This document shows, piece by piece, positions 61,311 to 64,000 of a DNA stretch of 64,000 bases. The translations under genes and the position numbers were made by a program. The notes beneath the pieces are model-generated. The model was given only the letters and a program-made list of their open reading frames with translations. It made no database searches and was not told the DNA's origin. The DNA comes from Pigmentibacter sp. JX0631. Lineage in GTDB: Bacteria > Bdellovibrionota_B > Oligoflexia > Silvanigrellales > Silvanigrellaceae. The stretch's first letter is position 1. Each line of letters starts with the position of its first letter. The stretch covers positions 2,269,001 to 2,333,000 of the forward strand of contig NZ_CP123622.1 of assembly GCF_029873255.1 (NCBI RefSeq). Direction: 5' to 3'.

Positions 61311-62372
61311 CTAATCACGCTGTGCATATTGTTTTGCACTATCTGTAAAAATAAAATAACTTTTATCAAACTCAAACGTTATTTTATTTAATTTAGAATC
61401 TATAGTTGCAAGTGTATTTAAAAGTATTGGGTAGTTTTTTTTTCCATGACCAAAAGTATCTAATTTAAAAACTGGAATTTGTACTTCTTCAGTAAACCGC
61501 TTAAGAGCAAAGTTTACTGAATCATCGTTACCTATAAATTCACCCAATACTATTGCTTTAGCATTTTTGAAAATATTAGATTGTAAGAGATGCGTGAATG
61601 CTCTGTCTAATGAGTATCCTTTTACGTTAGTTTCTTCTAGGAAAACAATTTTATCATCTGTTTTAATTTGCCACTGTGTTCCAATGCTGCTTAGTATAAT
61701 TTCTAAGTTTCCACCGGTAGTTAGACCTTTTAAAATGTTTGAATTTCTTGCTAAATTATTTTCTAGCTTAATATTACTGTAGGACAATTCCCCTTTCTTA
61801 CAATTGATTAATTTATCAAGCAAAATAAAATTCTTTTTATCTTTACTATTTTCTAAAAGTTCTCCTAGAGTAGAGCCGTGTATTGTAATCCAATTCCAGT
61901 TTTGATTAAAAAATAGATGAAGAAAAGTAACATCACTATATCCAATAAAGATCTTCCGATTTTTAGATTTTTCTAATTTTTTTAAAAATGGAAATAATCT
62001 TGAAGATCCATAACCCCCACGAGTTGCCCAAATAATTTTATTTTCATTATTTATTGCTTCTTTTATCTCATTAAACCTTTCAAGATCAGTGCTTGCTAAG
62101 TAAGGTATACTAGAATTGAAATTTAAATTTTTGTTGAAGTATAAAAAATTAAATTTTTTTAATTCTAGCAATTTCTCTGTTTCTAAAGGAGAAGAAGGTG
62201 ATATTGCATTAACTTTTATTTTTTTTAAATTTTCAAACGCATTTTGATAGAAGTTAGTATTAAATTCATTCAATAATTTTTCAGCTGCTGTTTTTTCATT
62301 ATAGTAGTTTGCATAAATATTTATATTTATAAAAAGTGATAAGCAAATTAATGATTTATTAAAACTCAACAT
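61311..62372 (-). CDS. LD-carboxypeptidase (peptidase family S66)
   Basis: A 353-aa protein with a signal peptide (about 1-21). Family features: VNAISPSSPLE start of the fold, IWATRGGYGSSRLFPFL (about 134-150), the nucleophile Ser in IGYSDVTFLHL, HGSTLGELL, and the later Glu in FLEETNVKGY and His in TFGHGKKNYPI. S66 enzymes cut the D-Ala from muramoyl tetrapeptides (LdcA) or destroy microcin C (MccF). The signal peptide means periplasmic action, whereas most LdcA are cytoplasmic. GAGGGA precedes the ATG. Confidence 0.88.
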   Translation of the reverse strand: MLSFNKSLICLSLFININIYANYYNEKTAAEKLLNEFNTNFYQNAFENLKKIKVNAISPSSPLETEKLLELKKFNFLYFNKNLNFNSSIPYLASTDLERFNEIKEAINNENKIIWATRGGYGSSRLFPFLKKLEKSKNRKIFIGYSDVTFLHLFFNQNWNWITIHGSTLGELLENSKDKKNFILLDKLINCKKGELSYSNIKLENNLARNSNILKGLTTGGNLEIILSSIGTQWQIKTDDKIVFLEETNVKGYSLDRAFTHLLQSNIFKNAKAIVLGEFIGNDDSVNFALKRFTEEVQIPVFKLDTFGHGKKNYPILLNTLATIDSKLNKITFEFDKSYFIFTDSAKQYAQRD

Positions 62373-62496
62373 TTTATCCCTCGACTATATTAATTATATA
62401 TAGAAATTGATTGCAAAAAAAGAAATAGGTTAATAAAATTTACATATTCTATATTTTTAAGCATTAATTTATTTTTGAGTTATTTGGAGTTAAATA

Positions 62497-63798
62497 ATGA
62501 TAATATATTTCCTAATAATTTCTTTATTTTTCCTATTTATTGTTATTTATATAATAAAATATAAAAAAATAGTTTCGGAGTATTCTGTAAAATGTAATAA
62601 ATTGATCGAAGAAAATTACGAGCAAACCGATGAGCTAAATTCGTTGAAAGAAAAAAATTCAGAATTAAGTAATAAATTAACAAAACAAGAAAATTTAATT
62701 TTAGAATATAAGCTAAAATTAAATTCACTAGAATCAGAAAATAACTTTTTTCAAAAGGAATTAAATAACCAAAAAGATTACTTTAATTTTATAAAAATAA
62801 ATTTTAAGCATGAATTTGAGAATTTAGCAAATTCAATATTAGAACAGAAAACAAAAACTATAAATGAAATGGCAGAAAAAAATTTTAGTAATTTGCTTCA
62901 TCCGTTTAAAGAAAAATTAATAAATTTTGAGAAGAGTATTGAACTAAAATATATAAATGAACTTAATGATAGAAACTCTTTGAAGTTTGAAATAGAAAGT
63001 TTAGTGAAACTAAATCAACAAATGTCTGATGAAACTAGATCGTTAACTCAAGCACTAAAAGGCGATTCAAAATTTCAAGGTGATTGGGGTGAATTTATTT
63101 TAGAAAAGACTTTAGAAATTTCTGGATTAAGAAAAGAATTTGAATACACTACCCAAACCTCTTTTACTGATTCAGAAGGGGATAAGTATAGGCCAGATGT
63201 AATTATTCATTTACCAGAAAATAAACATATCATAATAGATGCAAAAGTATCATTAAAAGCATATGAAAAATATAGATCGTCGACAGATGAAATTGAAAGA
63301 AAAAAAGCAATTGATGAACACATTTATTCAATAAAGAAACATATTATTCTTTTATCTGAAAAACCTTATACAGAGTTAAAAGAACTCAAAACACCCGAAT
63401 TTGTTTTTTTATTTATCCCAATAGAAAATGCTTACTTAATTGCTATGCATTTTCAAAAAGAACTCTCTGAATTTGCTTGGTCTAGAAAGATAGCACTTGT
63501 TACAGCTACTACATTGTTAACAAGTCTTAAAACTGTAGCTTCTATTTGGAAACTTGAAAATCAAAATAAAAATGCTTTAGAAATAGCTAGAGAAGGGGGG
63601 AAACTATATGATAAATTTGTTGGTTTTATGGAAGATTTCGAAAAAATAGGAAAAACTTTTGACCTTGGACAAAGACAGTATAGTGATGCATTTAATAAAC
63701 TTAAAAATGGTGGTGGTAATATTTTTAAACGGATTGAAAATTTAAAAGAACTAGGAGCTACACCAATAAAACAAATTAAACAAGAATTTATAGAATAG
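62497..63798 (+). CDS. rmuC: DNA recombination protein RmuC
   Basis: A 433-aa membrane-bound nuclease-like protein. One N-terminal helix (about 2-24), a coiled coil (about 25-165) and the RmuC PD-(D/E)XK-type domain with GDWGEFILEKTLE, DKYRPDVIIHLPENKHIIIDAKVS and FLFIPIENAYLIA. RmuC limits DNA inversions at short inverted repeats and aids defence against foreign DNA. GGAG precedes the ATG. Its stop lies two bases before the stop of the convergent cut gene. Confidence 0.95.
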   Translation: MIIYFLIISLFFLFIVIYIIKYKKIVSEYSVKCNKLIEENYEQTDELNSLKEKNSELSNKLTKQENLILEYKLKLNSLESENNFFQKELNNQKDYFNFIKINFKHEFENLANSILEQKTKTINEMAEKNFSNLLHPFKEKLINFEKSIELKYINELNDRNSLKFEIESLVKLNQQMSDETRSLTQALKGDSKFQGDWGEFILEKTLEISGLRKEFEYTTQTSFTDSEGDKYRPDVIIHLPENKHIIIDAKVSLKAYEKYRSSTDEIERKKAIDEHIYSIKKHIILLSEKPYTELKELKTPEFVFLFIPIENAYLIAMHFQKELSEFAWSRKIALVTATTLLTSLKTVASIWKLENQNKNALEIAREGGKLYDKFVGFMEDFEKIGKTFDLGQRQYSDAFNKLKNGGGNIFKRIENLKELGATPIKQIKQEFIE

Positions 63799-63800
63799 TA

Positions 63801-64000
63801 TTAGGTTGGTTTTAAAACAACTACTTTAGCTCTTCTTTTTACAACCCAACTCGACTTCTCTTTACTAAAAACCGAAATAGCAGGGAGAGTTTCAGAGATA
63901 ACTAAAGATTTAATTTTATCATTTTCATCAAATATACCCACTTTTTGTGAAAGTTTGATAATGCTTTGAAATTCTTCAGGAGAACAATGCTCCGTTACTT
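63801..64000 (-). CDS. C-terminal end of a protein of unknown function (cut by window)
   Basis: About 66 residues are readable: starts VTEHCSPEEFQSIIKLSQKV and ends KRRAKVVVLKPT before the stop at 63801-63803. No motif is recognised; the rest lies beyond the window. Codon use fits neighbouring genes and the other two frames are closed, so it is a real coding end. Confidence 0.5.
   Translation of the reverse strand, partial: VTEHCSPEEFQSIIKLSQKVGIFDENDKIKSLVISETLPAISVFSKEKSSWVVKRRAKVVVLKPT

Noticed and set aside
1-64000. tRNA, rRNA, insertion sequences, prophage or integrase genes
   Set aside because: No cloverleaf-like sequence, T-loop motif, transposase motif or inverted-repeat-bounded element was found by eye in spacers.

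Overview
This is an AT-rich (by eye roughly 30% GC), densely coded bacterial chromosome segment. The cell is Gram-negative: many predicted proteins carry lipoprotein signals, there are outer-membrane beta-barrels, and cytochrome bd, RmuC and AspS are of proteobacterial type. Low GC, abundant secreted lipoproteins, a bacteriophytochrome, a squalene/phytoene-synthase-type enzyme and an arsenal of host-directed toxins would fit a Silvanigrellales/Oligoflexia-type (Bdellovibrionota) organism. That placement is inference and no marker here proves it.

Layout. 1-751: C-terminally cut GDSL phospholipase resembling Vibrio thermolabile hemolysin. 971-4557: fadN-fadA beta-oxidation operon. 4708-9297: MHS-type transporter, stand-alone CZB zinc protein, solitary MazF/PemK-like protein, YhiN-type flavoprotein and a periplasmic solute-binding protein. 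9394-16267: minus-strand housekeeping block (dnaE, tandem DUF507 protein, TPR lipoprotein, rsmD, class IV aminotransferase). 16355-16535: probable structured RNA of 6S-like size. 16703-18265: PocR-domain sigma54-type regulator with a degenerate GAFTGA loop. 18436-21902: secreted proteins, including a lipoprotein with the motif order of cholera/LT/pertussis-type ADP-ribosyltransferases and a metzincin-like lipoprotein. 22096-24200: rph and a group II phosphofructokinase.

24343-31783 is the most interesting part: a tight four-gene operon. It encodes (i) a 566-aa exported protein ending in a toxin-type cytidine-deaminase fold, apparently with a degenerate second copy at its N-terminus; (ii) a 975-aa lipoprotein whose middle resembles the TcdA/TcdB pore-forming/translocation region of large clostridial toxins, without the glucosyltransferase, autoprotease or repeat parts; (iii) an 814-aa paralogous lipoprotein lacking the pore helices; (iv) a small Cys-rich lipoprotein. 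Together with the ADP-ribosyltransferase-like gene this looks like a multi-subunit toxin system not described in this form to my knowledge.

32317-34365: membrane hybrid histidine kinase. 34367-41608: minus-strand block of a MshEN-like repeat protein, rimM, trmD, aspS, a solute-binding protein, tldD and pmbA. 41665-50007: HIT-NUDIX fusion, cydAB, a 55-aa DUF5522 gene, a large NAD-glutamate dehydrogenase and a PerM-type permease. 50131-52637: ASPIC/UnbV protein and a squalene-synthase-like enzyme. 52721-56284: small secreted peptide, bacteriophytochrome kinase and its overlapping receiver protein. 56490-56748: two very small membrane peptides. 56788-64000: gamma-glutamyltransferase, beta-barrel protein, histidine decarboxylase, Gly-rich repeat protein, S66 LD-carboxypeptidase, rmuC and a cut gene.

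Gene ends are very compact: five convergent pairs meet within a few bases with no visible terminator. No tRNA, rRNA, CRISPR array, transposase or prophage gene was seen.
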